Shown in pieces: positions 14,103 to 22,440 of a DNA stretch of 37,599 bases (positions are counted from its first letter, which is position 1; each line of letters opens with the position of its first letter). The position numbers and the translations under genes are program-made. The stretch comes from Bacteroidota bacterium (lineage in GTDB: Bacteria > Bacteroidota > Bacteroidia > Sphingobacteriales > Sphingobacteriaceae). The stretch is from positions 1 through 37,599 of the forward strand of contig JARKUW010000143.1 of assembly GCA_029851965.1 (NCBI GenBank), in the 5' to 3' direction. Below the pieces are notes generated by a model. The model was not told the origin of the DNA. It searched no databases and saw nothing but the letters and a program-made list of their open reading frames with translations.

Positions 14103-15278
14103 ATGGAAGCATATATTATAGCAGGATATCGTACAGCGGTGGGGAAAGCCCCACGCGGCGTATTTCGTTTCACAAGAGCAGATGATCTTGCCGCGGAAGT
14201 GATCAGGGAACTGGTGGCCGCTGTTCCGAACCTGGACAAAGAACAAATTGATGACGTTATTGTGGGTAATGCTACACCTGAAGCGGAACAAGGCCTGAAT
14301 ATCGGTCGGATGATATCGCTGATGGGCCTGGATACGGAGAAGGTACCGGGTGTAACGGTAAACCGGTACTGTGCGTCCGGACTGGAAACCATTGCCACGG
14401 CAGTGGCTAAGATTCGCAGTGGTATGGCAGATTGTATCATTGCAGGTGGCGTAGAAGTAATGTCGGGCATGCCATTCGGTGGGTGGAAGCTCGTGCCGAA
14501 TCCGGAGGTTGCCCGCAAGAATCCAGACTGGTACTGGGGAATGGGGCTAACCGCCGAGGCCGTAGCAACCGAATATAAAGTGAGCCGGGAAGACCAGGAT
14601 GAATTCGCTTACCAGTCCAACATGAAAGCGGTAGACGCGATCCGGAACGGCCGTCTGCAAGCTGGTGTGCTGCCGATTACGGTGAACGAGACGTACCTGG
14701 ACGAGAACATGAAGAAGCAGACGCGCAGTTACGTGGTGGATACCGATGAGGGACCGCGTGCGGACACTTCCATAGAGAAACTTGCCAACCTGAAGCCTGT
14801 GTTTGCAGCTGATGGATCGGTCACTGCAGGGAACTCCTCACAAACCTCCGATGGCGCGGCTTTCGTGCTGGTGGTTTCCGAGAAGAAGATGAAGGAGCTT
14901 GGTGTAGAGCCAATTGCAAGACTGGTGAGTTACAGTGTTGCCGGCGTTCCGCCAAGGATCATGGGAATTGGCCCGATTGCAGCCATTCCGAAAGCATTGG
15001 AAATGGCTGGGATGACTTTGGATCAGATTGACCTGGTTGAATTGAACGAAGCGTTTGCTTCGCAGTCGCTTGCCATTGTACGTACACTCGGTCTGGATGT
15101 CGATAAGCTGAACGTAAATGGAGGTGGAATTGCTTTAGGGCATCCACTCGGTTGTACTGGTGCGAAGCTATCCGTGCAACTGTTCAATGAGCTGAAAAGA
15201 AGAGATCAGAAGTATGGCATGGTCACCATGTGCGTTGGAACCGGACAAGGGGCAGCGGGTATATTTGAAATGCTTTAA
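14103..15278 (+). CDS. fadA: Acetyl-CoA C-acyltransferase (thiolase)
   Basis: A 391-residue thiolase. The ORF-track start at 14070 is TTG; the ATG at 14103 opens with the family's [19 protein letters not shown]. The nucleophilic Cys90 is in [14 protein letters not shown], the His region is [17 protein letters not shown], and the second Cys is in [15 protein letters not shown]. It cleaves 3-ketoacyl-CoA with CoA to give acetyl-CoA and a shortened acyl-CoA. It follows the hydratase/dehydrogenase gene by 36 bases, forming the usual multienzyme pair. The symbol is by function and position; degradative use is favoured by the operon. Confidence 0.93.
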   Translation: MEAYIIAGYRTAVGKAPRGVFRFTRADDLAAEVIRELVAAVPNLDKEQIDDVIVGNATPEAEQGLNIGRMISLMGLDTEKVPGVTVNRYCASGLETIATAVAKIRSGMADCIIAGGVEVMSGMPFGGWKLVPNPEVARKNPDWYWGMGLTAEAVATEYKVSREDQDEFAYQSNMKAVDAIRNGRLQAGVLPITVNETYLDENMKKQTRSYVVDTDEGPRADTSIEKLANLKPVFAADGSVTAGNSSQTSDGAAFVLVVSEKKMKELGVEPIARLVSYSVAGVPPRIMGIGPIAAIPKALEMAGMTLDQIDLVELNEAFASQSLAIVRTLGLDVDKLNVNGGGIALGHPLGCTGAKLSVQLFNELKRRDQKYGMVTMCVGTGQGAAGIFEML

Positions 15279-15323
15279 CATAATTAGACAATTAACGAGC
15301 CTGGCTCAACCAAATATTAGCGT

Positions 15324-17114
15324 ATGGAAACGACAGATAAAAAATCTATAAAAGGCGGTGAATTTCTGATCAAGGAAACACAATACCAGGATGTTTTTAT
15401 TCCTGAAGAGTTTGATGAAGAACAAAACATGATTGCACAGACCTGCCGGGACTTTCTTTCTACAGAAGTGTTCCCGAACCTGGACCGTATAGATGCCCAG
15501 GAGGAAGGTTTAATGGTTTCTTTACTGACCAAGGCAGGTGAACTTGGAATATTGGGCGTATCAATTCCGGAAGCCTATGGTGGTTTTGGAAAGAACTTCA
15601 ATACTTCGATGCTTGTTGCCGATGTGATCGGTGCAGGACATTCCTTTGCCGTGGCACTTTCGGCGCACACGGGCATTGGAACATTGCCAATCCTGTATTA
15701 TGGGAATGAGGAGCAGAAATCAAAGTATATCCCCAAACTGGGCACTGGTGAATGGAAGGCGGCGTATTGCCTGACAGAGCCGAACTCCGGATCTGATGCC
15801 AATGCGGCACGGACAAACGCAAAGCTTTCTGCAGATGGAAAACATTATGTCATCAACGGACAGAAAATGTGGATTACCAATGGTGGCTTTGCGGACATTT
15901 TCATTGTATTTGCGAAGATTGACGATGATAAAAATCTGACCGCCTTTATTGTGGAGCGTGAGTTTGGCGGGATCACCATGAACCCGGAAGAACACAAGAT
16001 GGGCATCAAAGGATCGTCAACACGGCAGGTGTTTTTTAATGATTGCCAAGTGCCGGTGGAGAATATGCTTTCTGAACGTCAGAATGGATTCAAGATTGCG
16101 GTTAATATTTTGAACATTGGCCGGATTAAGCTGGCAGCGGCTGCGGTTGGCGCTTCTAAGGCGGTGATCGACAGAGCGGTGAATTACTCCAACGAGCGTA
16201 TCCAGTTTGAGCGTCCGATTTCGAAATACGGCGCGATCCGCTATAAACTCGCGGAAATGGCCGCTAAGGTGTACGCTGTTGAGTCTGCAAATTACCGTGC
16301 AGGGCAGAACATTGATGACGCTTTCGAAACATTGGTTGCCTCCGGGATGGATGCGAGCAAGGCGAAATTAAAATCAACAGAACAGTTTGCCGTAGAATGT
16401 GCCATATTGAAGGTTTTTGGCTCTGAGGCGCTGGATTATGTAGTGGACGAGGGTGTGCAGATCTACGGTGGTATGGGTTTCTCTGCGGAGGCGCCTATGG
16501 ACCGTGCTTACCGCGATGCCCGCATCAACCGGATATTTGAAGGCACGAACGAGATCAATCGCTTGCTGACTGTGGATATGATGTTAAAACGTGCAATGAA
16601 GGGTGAGCTCGACTTGATGACACCTGCGACAGCTATCGCGGGTGAGCTGATGTCTATTCCGGATTTTGCCGAACCAGATGATACCTTGTTTGCTGCAGAA
16701 AAGAAAATTATTCAGAACCTGAAAAAGGCTACTTTGATGGTTGCAGGTGCTGCGGTTCAGAAATTGATGATGAGCCTGTCTAAGGAGCAGGAGATTTTGA
16801 TGAACATCGCTGATATGGCTGGTTATATTTATGTTGCGGAATCCGCTATGCTGCGCACAGAGAAGCTGGTGAGTTTAAAAGGGGAAGCAGCCTGCGAAGG
16901 TCAGATCAACCTGATGCGCATCTATTTTGTTGAAGCCGTTGATGCGGTGAACAAAGCGGGTAAAGAAGCACTTTGGGCGTTTGCTGAAGGCGATGAGCAG
17001 CGCATGATGCTGGTGGGCCTACGCAGATTTACAAAGATGGATCCTTTTAACGTTAAAGAGACCAGACAGAAAGTGGCGCAACAGTTGATTGCTGCTAATA
17101 AATATTGCTTTTAA
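15324..17114 (+). CDS. Acyl-CoA dehydrogenase
   Basis: A 596-residue FAD acyl-CoA dehydrogenase that starts beta-oxidation by forming trans-2-enoyl-CoA. The core spans residues ~30-420: AYCLTEPNSGSDANAARTNAKL, MWITNGGFADIFIVFAKI, HKMGIKGSSTRQVFFNDCQVPVENML, QIYGGMGFSAEAPMDRAYRDARINRIFEGTNEINRLL, which holds the catalytic Glu region. The extra C-terminal ~170 residues form a helical extension also found in the long VLCAD-like class, fitting a 596-residue length. It is the last gene of the operon; a strong hairpin follows. The electron acceptor (ETF) is not in the window. Confidence 0.95.
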   Translation: METTDKKSIKGGEFLIKETQYQDVFIPEEFDEEQNMIAQTCRDFLSTEVFPNLDRIDAQEEGLMVSLLTKAGELGILGVSIPEAYGGFGKNFNTSMLVADVIGAGHSFAVALSAHTGIGTLPILYYGNEEQKSKYIPKLGTGEWKAAYCLTEPNSGSDANAARTNAKLSADGKHYVINGQKMWITNGGFADIFIVFAKIDDDKNLTAFIVEREFGGITMNPEEHKMGIKGSSTRQVFFNDCQVPVENMLSERQNGFKIAVNILNIGRIKLAAAAVGASKAVIDRAVNYSNERIQFERPISKYGAIRYKLAEMAAKVYAVESANYRAGQNIDDAFETLVASGMDASKAKLKSTEQFAVECAILKVFGSEALDYVVDEGVQIYGGMGFSAEAPMDRAYRDARINRIFEGTNEINRLLTVDMMLKRAMKGELDLMTPATAIAGELMSIPDFAEPDDTLFAAEKKIIQNLKKATLMVAGAAVQKLMMSLSKEQEILMNIADMAGYIYVAESAMLRTEKLVSLKGEAACEGQINLMRIYFVEAVDAVNKAGKEALWAFAEGDEQRMMLVGLRRFTKMDPFNVKETRQKVAQQLIAANKYCF

Positions 17115-17137
17115 GCGAAAATATGCTTTCAGATTGT

Positions 17138-17169
17138 ACCGCCTGAGTAATTCATCAGGCGGTTTTTTT
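17138..17169 (+). terminator. Terminator of the beta-oxidation operon
   Basis: ACCGCCTGA, 8-base loop, TCAGGCGGT followed by a run of seven T. A textbook intrinsic terminator 24 bases after the acyl-CoA dehydrogenase stop. The ORF-track start of the next gene (TTG 17168) lies in its T-run and is rejected. Confidence 0.92.
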
Positions 17170-17196
17170 GTGCCTATTGTTAAAATTAGTTAAAAA

Positions 17197-17227
17197 TTGT
17201 TGTAACCCTTTTAAAAGACTATTTTTG
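17197..17227 (+). promoter_or_regulatory. Promoter of the FKBP lipoprotein operon
   Basis: TTG (17197-17199), 20 bases, TATTTTTG (17220-17227). Only 6 bases separate the -7 element from the ATG at 17234, so the mRNA may be leaderless or nearly so. Confidence 0.65.
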
Positions 17228-17233
17228 TGCGAT

Positions 17234-17737
17234 ATGTTAAAAAACGCAGGTTTTTTTTGTCTTTTGTTCGCTGCTATGGTGTTGATATCCTGTGCAAAAG
17301 ACGAGGATACTTACGATCGTGCGGCACAGTTGAAGCTTGATGTTGAAGCTATAGAAAAGTTTGTATCCAGCAATAGAATAGGCGCTACCAATGATGGAAC
17401 CGGTTTGTATACCCAGGTTTTTAAACCGGGCAGCCAGCAGAAGGGTTGGGCGAAGGTAGACTCCGTGACGGTACTGTATACCGGACGTTTGCTGAACGGA
17501 GCTGTTTTTGATAAGCCTTCCTTGCCGGTGAGGCTCTTGTATTCCGGTTTGCTGGAAGGCTGGCAGAATGGTTTGAAAAAGATACAGGAGGGTGGAAGCA
17601 TACGGTTGATCATTCCTTCAACAATGGCGTATACGGACGTGCAGGTGGGCATTATCCCGCCGAACTCCAATCTGGACTATACGATTGAGCTTCTTAACAT
17701 TGACACGACAATAACCAAAACAGAAATTAAAAAATAA
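17234..17737 (+). CDS. FKBP-type peptidyl-prolyl isomerase lipoprotein 1
   Basis: A 167-residue predicted lipoprotein. The ATG at 17234 is chosen because MLKNAGFFCLLFAAMVLISC gives a lipobox (LISC) and sits correctly behind promoter and terminator; the track start is inside the terminator. The FKBP domain fills the C-terminal half: VTVLYTGRLLNGAVFD, GLLEGWQNGLKKIQEGGSIRLIIPSTMAYTD, IIPPNSNLDYTIELLNI. It should isomerise prolyl bonds in proteins outside the inner membrane. The usual AYG loop reads AYTDVQVG, a mild variation. It is followed after 7 bases by a two-domain FKBP, so both are one operon. Confidence 0.9.
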   Translation: MLKNAGFFCLLFAAMVLISCAKDEDTYDRAAQLKLDVEAIEKFVSSNRIGATNDGTGLYTQVFKPGSQQKGWAKVDSVTVLYTGRLLNGAVFDKPSLPVRLLYSGLLEGWQNGLKKIQEGGSIRLIIPSTMAYTDVQVGIIPPNSNLDYTIELLNIDTTITKTEIKK

Positions 17738-17744
17738 CAGACAC

Positions 17745-18632
17745 ATGCTTAAAAAGTTATCCTTGTACACGCTGGCCTTCTTGGGGGCAATTATGCTCCT
17801 TAGTTCCTGCGAAAAGGAATATGAATCTATTGAGAACATTGACGAAACACGACTTCAGCAATATTTAAAGACCAGTAATCTGCAGTTTGAGAAAGACTCA
17901 TCTGGATTTTACTACCTGGTGGACACTGCTGGTGTTGGAAACAACTTCACTGACAAGGATTCTGTATTGTATAACATCACGGTAAAATCGCTTGGTGGCG
18001 GTACCGAGTATTACAACACGGCGACTTATTCAGCGAATCTTGCTACACTTGTCGGCTATTCGGGTGTGTTGGTGTCAAAAGATATACCAGCAATTCGTAC
18101 GGCAATACTTGCAATGAAACCAGGTGGAACAGCTAAAGTATTGTTGCCGTCTTATCTTGCTTTTGGCAAAAACGGTTTGAGCAATATCAATGTCCCGTCT
18201 AACGAGCCGATTGAATTGACCATTGTTACCTATCCGGAAAGGTCACAGGCTGCATTGGATAACCGGATTATCCAGCAGTTCCTGGCGAAAAATAATCTGA
18301 CTGCAGATAAAGACTCCTCTGGAGTGTACTACAACATTGATGTGGTTGGAGCCGGTACGGACATCATTAACAAATCGTCTACGATAACAGTAAAGTATAA
18401 GGGCCGTTTGTTAAATGGAACCGAGTTCGACTCCTCTGGCGACACGACCAGTACAACTGTGTTAAATAACTTCATACAAGGCTGGCACAAGGTATTGCCT
18501 AAAATGAGAACCGGTGGTAAAGCAAGAATGTTTGTCCCATCGGGATTGGCTTATGGTTCATCGGCATCGGGAACTATTCCTCCAAACTCTGTACTTGACT
18601 TTGATGTAGAAGTCGTAGGTGTAAAAAATTAA
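17745..18632 (+). CDS. Two-domain FKBP-type peptidyl-prolyl isomerase lipoprotein
   Basis: A 295-residue predicted lipoprotein with lipobox LSSC (MLKKLSLYTLAFLGAIMLLSSC). Two FKBP-like halves can be seen: residues ~30-165 (DSVLYNITVKSLGGG..., MKPGGTAKVLLPSYLAFGKNG, NVPSNEPIELTIVTY) lack the YxGxLxxGxxFD strand and look degenerate, while ~170-295 is canonical (ITVKYKGRLLNGTEFDSSG, FIQGWHKVLPKMRTGGKARMFVPSGLAYGSS, TIPPNSVLDFDVEVVGV). The first half may bind client protein without catalysis. It is the second gene of the FKBP operon. Its stop is 2 bases from the convergent photolyase stop; the likely terminator lies inside the photolyase gene (18683-18717). Confidence 0.9.
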   Translation: MLKKLSLYTLAFLGAIMLLSSCEKEYESIENIDETRLQQYLKTSNLQFEKDSSGFYYLVDTAGVGNNFTDKDSVLYNITVKSLGGGTEYYNTATYSANLATLVGYSGVLVSKDIPAIRTAILAMKPGGTAKVLLPSYLAFGKNGLSNINVPSNEPIELTIVTYPERSQAALDNRIIQQFLAKNNLTADKDSSGVYYNIDVVGAGTDIINKSSTITVKYKGRLLNGTEFDSSGDTTSTTVLNNFIQGWHKVLPKMRTGGKARMFVPSGLAYGSSASGTIPPNSVLDFDVEVVGVKN

Positions 18633-18634
18633 TA

Positions 18635-19942
18635 TTAAGTATTTAGAGCTTCTTTAAATACCTTTAATACCCTTTCTCTGGCAAAAGCATGTTCAACAAT
18701 CGGTTGAACATGCTTTTCTTGTTTATACTCCGGGGCCCAGCGATAGATGTATTCGTTTTTTGGATCGAACTTCTTTGCCTGAAGTTCCGGATTGAAGACA
18801 CGGAAGTATGGAGAAGCATCATTGCCAGACCCGCATGCCCATTGCCAGCCGCCGACATTGCTGGCCATATCGTAATCCAGCAGCTTCTCCGCAAAGTAGG
18901 CTTCACCCCACCTCCAGTCAATTAAAAGATGTTTGGTGAGAAAACTAGCGACGATCATGCGTACGCGGTTGTGCATATACCCGGTCTGGTTGAGCTGGTT
19001 CATGCCGGCATCTACGATCGGGTAGCCGGTTTTTCCATTGCACCAGGCTTTAAATTCGGTTTCATTATTTCTCCAGCGGATCTTGTCGTATGCGGGCTTA
19101 AACGACTGGTTTCTGGTGTGCGGAAAATGCCAGAGGATCATCATGTAGAAATCCCGCCAGGCCAGTTCAGAAAGCCACTTGTACGCTTTCGCCGCCCAGG
19201 CCGCCTGAGCGGCCTGCCGGATGCTGATGGTACCGAATCTGAGGTGCAGCCCGATGCGGGTTGTTGCATCATCAAAAGGGTAGTCCCGTCTCTGCTCATA
19301 TTCAGCCAGTCTGACTTCAAAGTTCTTTTCGGGAAATATTTGTCCGGATGGTATAAAACCGATTTCGTTGAGGGTGGGTAAAGGAAGCGGGGGTATTTGC
19401 AGGAGGTTTTTGAAATATTTCGGCGTCGGATAGCTGCTGATGTAGAAGGTGTTTAGCTTGGCCATCCATTGCTTAAAATAAGGGCTGTAAACTGTATAGG
19501 GGCGGCCATCTGATTTTAGGATCTCATCCCTCTCAAACAACACCTGGTCTTTGAAAGTCCGGAAAGCGATGTTTTTGCTTTTAAGCAGATCTGCAATTCC
19601 CGTATCCCTTTTTAGCGCATAAGGCTCGTAGTCCTGATTCGTAAAAACACTTTCCACGGCATATTCCTTGAGGATTTCGTTCTCCCAGATATCTGCAGGG
19701 ATGCCACATTTGATCAGAATGGAGGTGCCGAGGCTGCTGAGCTGCAGGTGAAGTGGGGTTAGTGTTTGATGGATGAATGTCACCCTTGGATCCTGTTTGT
19801 TGGGCAGCTGGTGGAGGATATCTGTATCAAAAATAAAAAGCAGCAACACCGGACGACCAGATTTTAACGCATGATATAGTGCGGCGTTGTCGTTAATTCT
19901 TAAATCCCGGCGGAGCCAGCAGATCGAAATGGGTTGTTTCAT
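18635..19942 (-). CDS. phr: Class I deoxyribodipyrimidine photolyase
   Basis: A 435-residue cryptochrome/photolyase family protein, probably a CPD photolyase. The start is set at the ATG at 19942; the track start (19963) is TTG and overlaps the upstream gene. The N-terminal antenna domain begins with ICWLRRDLRINDNAALYHAL. The FAD domain has TRIGLHLRFGTISIRQAA, LAWRDFYMMILWHFPHTRNQSF, GYPIVDAGMNQLNQTGYMHNRVRMIVASFLTKHLLIDWRWGEAYFAEKLLDYDMASNVGGWQWACGSGNDASPYFRVFNP, with the conserved Trp and Asn/Asp contacts. It uses blue light to split UV-induced pyrimidine dimers. The upstream TIGR01777 gene ends 17 bases before it, so the two are an operon. Confidence 0.95.
   Translation of the reverse strand: MKQPISICWLRRDLRINDNAALYHALKSGRPVLLLFIFDTDILHQLPNKQDPRVTFIHQTLTPLHLQLSSLGTSILIKCGIPADIWENEILKEYAVESVFTNQDYEPYALKRDTGIADLLKSKNIAFRTFKDQVLFERDEILKSDGRPYTVYSPYFKQWMAKLNTFYISSYPTPKYFKNLLQIPPLPLPTLNEIGFIPSGQIFPEKNFEVRLAEYEQRRDYPFDDATTRIGLHLRFGTISIRQAAQAAWAAKAYKWLSELAWRDFYMMILWHFPHTRNQSFKPAYDKIRWRNNETEFKAWCNGKTGYPIVDAGMNQLNQTGYMHNRVRMIVASFLTKHLLIDWRWGEAYFAEKLLDYDMASNVGGWQWACGSGNDASPYFRVFNPELQAKKFDPKNEYIYRWAPEYKQEKHVQPIVEHAFARERVLKVFKEALNT
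18683..18717. terminator. Perfect 15-bp hairpin inside the photolyase 3' end
   Basis: AAAAGCATGTTCAAC, loop AATCG, GTTGAACATGCTTTT. The arms are perfect and flanked by A and T runs, so each strand reads as an intrinsic terminator. On plus it sits 50 bases after the FKBP operon stop and is the likely terminator of that operon. On minus it encodes KHVQPIVEHAF near the photolyase C-terminus. Confidence 0.75.
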
Positions 19943-19959
19943 GAGGTATATAACTGAAA

Positions 19960-20865
19960 TCAAGAAGCGTAAATATCGGACAGGGCTTCGGGAAGCTGTG
20001 TAAATTGAAAGGTAAATCCGGCATCAAGGATCTTTTGGGCAGAAGTATTGGTGCTCATCAAGGCAATAACGGCCATTTCGCCAAGAATAAGTTTTATGAG
20101 TTCAGCTGGAACAGAGAACGGCCAAATGGGTCTTCTAAGTGTATCTGCGATTGATCTGGTTAGCGTTTTGTTGGTTACCGGGTAAGGTGCACAGGCATTG
20201 AATGTACCCGTAAAGGTGTTTTCCAGTGCAAAGATATACATGTTGACCATATCATCGAGGTGAATCCATGGAACCCATTGTTTGCCGGACCCAAGTGGTG
20301 CTCCTGCAAACCACTGTACAGGCTTCGCCATAGCGGGCAGCGCTCCTTCCTTTTCGGCCAGGATAACGCCGGTGCGGAACTTGACAATGCTCAGTCCGAG
20401 CTCTTCGCCACGATCCACCGCAGATTCCCATTTCAGACAACAATCTGCAAGAAAACCAGTTCCATTCCCGCTTGTTTCTGTTAAGATCTCGTCACCACGG
20501 TCGCCATAAAAGCCGGTCGCTGAAGCGGAGACGATACGCTGTACGGTGTGTGCCGTTCTTTTAAGGGTGTTGTAAAGCAGCTGTGTGGACAGGACCCGGC
20601 TGTCTATGATCTCCCGTTTGCGGGAATCCGTCCATTTGCCTTTTGATACATTTTCGCCGGCGAGGTGAACAATGGCATTTACCCCATTGACACAGTTGCT
20701 GTCAATAAGTTGCCTGTGGGGCTCCCATTTGAATACCTGAACGTTTGGAATAAACCGGGGATGGGTAGAGAGAATTGAGATCGTGTAATTTTTTTTAAGC
20801 AAAGCCTGCACCAAGGCCTTCCCGATCATTCCGGTCGCACCGGTTATTAAAACATGCTTTTCCAT
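19960..20865 (-). CDS. TIGR01777-family epimerase-like SDR protein
   Basis: A 301-residue extended SDR of the TIGR01777/YfcH family. The ATG at 20865 opens the Rossmann fold directly (MEKHVLITGATGMIGKALVQALL); the track extension to 20919 is not conserved-looking. Other blocks are AIVHLAGENVSKGKWTDSRKREIIDSRVLST, SASATGFYGDRGDEILTE and the C-terminal DUF1731-like LTRSIADTLRRPIWPFSVPAELIKLILGEMAVIALMSTNTSAQKILDAGFTFQF. The biochemical role of the family is unknown. In Bacteroidota it commonly sits with photolyase/cryptochrome genes, as here (from memory). It is divergent from the DASH gene across ~210 bases. Confidence 0.9.
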   Translation of the reverse strand: MEKHVLITGATGMIGKALVQALLKKNYTISILSTHPRFIPNVQVFKWEPHRQLIDSNCVNGVNAIVHLAGENVSKGKWTDSRKREIIDSRVLSTQLLYNTLKRTAHTVQRIVSASATGFYGDRGDEILTETSGNGTGFLADCCLKWESAVDRGEELGLSIVKFRTGVILAEKEGALPAMAKPVQWFAGAPLGSGKQWVPWIHLDDMVNMYIFALENTFTGTFNACAPYPVTNKTLTRSIADTLRRPIWPFSVPAELIKLILGEMAVIALMSTNTSAQKILDAGFTFQFTQLPEALSDIYAS

Positions 20866-21041
20866 TTTTGATTTCCGTAATACTCCTCGTAACGAAATAC
20901 ACTCACTACAGTTTAACAACTTCTTTTTAGCGGATTGGTTTTAAAGATCGCCTTAATATTCAATTATGGTCAAATATGACGGGGTTTGTTGTGATTGTGT
21001 AAATATTACGCTATCAATTAGAAGGACCATGAAAAATCGTA

Positions 21042-21049
21042 TATTTTTG
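21042..21049 (+). promoter_or_regulatory. Candidate -7 element of the DASH cryptochrome gene
   Basis: TATTTTTG fits TAnnTTTG, 29 bases before the ATG at 21079. The -33 half is not obvious. A small inverted repeat GTAA-ATA-TTAC lies upstream at 20999-21009. No matching promoter was found for the divergent TIGR01777 gene. Confidence 0.45.
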
Positions 21050-21078
21050 TGAGAATCGAATAACAGCCTTCCATTTAA

Positions 21079-22341
21079 ATGAAATCCAAGAGAATATTAG
21101 TTTGGTTTAGAAACGACCTTCGCCTGCATGATAATGAGATGTTGGTGGAGGCGATTGCTAAATCCGATGCTATTCTGCCTGTTTACTTTTTTGATCCAAG
21201 GCATTTCGATGCGGATCAGGTGAACAGGTCGGGATTCCTGCGTACAAAGTTTCTTATCGAGAGTGTTGATGCGCTGCGCAAGGCATTTCAGAAGTTGAAT
21301 GGCGACATCCTGATTGTACGGGGAAAGCCTGAGGAGCATATTCCAGGGCTGGTGGAGCAATATGAGATTTCAGAAGTATACCACCACCGGGAGGTGGCTC
21401 CGGCGGAAACCCATGTTTCGGCAGAAGTGGAAGACCGGCTGTGGAAGTTAAAGGTAAACTTAAAGCATTTCATCGGGCATACGCTTTACAACAAAGAAGA
21501 TTTACCCTTTCCGATTAAGGATATTCCAGATGTGTTTACCCAGTTTAAGAAGAAAACCGAACGTGATGCGATTGTAAAGCCCTGCATTGAAACCCCTGTT
21601 CACGTGGACTTTGTGGAAAGTGATGACTGGGGAGCGCTGCCGTCCTTAACGGAGTTGTTCCCGGATGAGCCTTTGGGTGGAATGCCTCACGGACATGGGA
21701 TTACAGGCGGTGAGGAAGCAGGTGTAGCGCAGCTGACTGAACTGTTGTCGGAACATTCCGTCATCTATCTGAAGCCTTCCGCAAAAGATCGTTCAGGGAA
21801 ATCGTCGAACCTTTCAGCCTGGTTATCCCTGGGCTGCTTGTCGCCACGTAAGGTCTATTGGGCTGTCAAAGCTGCTGAAGAACGCTTTGGAACTAACCCA
21901 AACTTCAACCATCTCATTCTTGGCCTGCTTTGGCGTGATTACTTCCGTTTCATGTTTAAGAAACACGGGGCACGCTTTTTAGAGGAGTCTTCGCTAAAAG
22001 CTGAACTTGCTGCTGAACCGGAGGAAGATCTCATTTTTGAAGGTTGGAAGAACGCCCGTACCGGGCATTTGCTCATTGACAGGTTGATGAAGGAATTGAA
22101 TTGTACTGGTTTCCTTCCGTACAGTTCCAGAATTCTTGTCGCGACGTTCCTGATACATGTTCTTAAGGTAAACTGGATGAAAGGCGCAGTCTATTTTGAA
22201 GAGCGGCTGATTGACTACACAACCGCAAGCAACTGGGGGAACTGGGCCAGCATCGCAGAAGGTGGGAAAGCGGCGAAATCCAAGCACGCTTTTGATATCG
22301 ACAAACAGCTGGAGTTGCTGAGAAGCAGTGCGCTGGTCTGA
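21079..22341 (+). CDS. DASH-family cryptochrome with atypical C-terminus
   Basis: A 420-residue photolyase/cryptochrome of the DASH type. N-terminal antenna domain: ILVWFRNDLRLHDNEMLVEAI, LPVYFFDPRHFD. FAD domain: AKDRSGKSSNLSAWLSLGCLSPRKVYWAV, LGLLWRDYFRFMFKKHGARFL, GHLLIDRLMKELNCTGFLPYSSRILVATFLIHVLKVNWMKGAVYFEERLIDYTTASNWGNWASIAEGG. DASH proteins bind FAD and MTHF and repair single-stranded or looped CPDs, or act in light signalling. After ASNWGNW the usual GVGNDPR-type loop is replaced by SIAEGGKAAKSKHAFDIDKQLELL and the protein ends early. No frameshift to a longer reading was noticed. It is followed by the CarH-like regulator. Confidence 0.9.
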   Translation: MKSKRILVWFRNDLRLHDNEMLVEAIAKSDAILPVYFFDPRHFDADQVNRSGFLRTKFLIESVDALRKAFQKLNGDILIVRGKPEEHIPGLVEQYEISEVYHHREVAPAETHVSAEVEDRLWKLKVNLKHFIGHTLYNKEDLPFPIKDIPDVFTQFKKKTERDAIVKPCIETPVHVDFVESDDWGALPSLTELFPDEPLGGMPHGHGITGGEEAGVAQLTELLSEHSVIYLKPSAKDRSGKSSNLSAWLSLGCLSPRKVYWAVKAAEERFGTNPNFNHLILGLLWRDYFRFMFKKHGARFLEESSLKAELAAEPEEDLIFEGWKNARTGHLLIDRLMKELNCTGFLPYSSRILVATFLIHVLKVNWMKGAVYFEERLIDYTTASNWGNWASIAEGGKAAKSKHAFDIDKQLELLRSSALV

Positions 22342-22400
22342 GCGAAATGCTTGAGAAAAAATCGGATTACATAAAAATATTTCCTGGAAACTAAGGGACC

Positions 22401-22414
22401 TTGTTTATAAACAA
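22401..22414. promoter_or_regulatory. Palindrome before the CarH-like MerR gene
   Basis: TTGTTTATAAACAA is a perfect 14-bp palindrome 26 bases before the GTG start. Its position suggests autoregulation by the downstream MerR protein. A GTTGTT-type direct repeat follows. No TAnnTTTG was found in this gap. Confidence 0.45.
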
Positions 22415-22440
22415 AGTTGTTGAACGGTTGTTGTTAAATC

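Noticed and set aside
17168-17233. 22-codon N-terminal extension of the FKBP lipoprotein
   Set aside because: It starts at a TTG inside the T-run of a terminator and before the promoter, and it would bury the lipoprotein signal.
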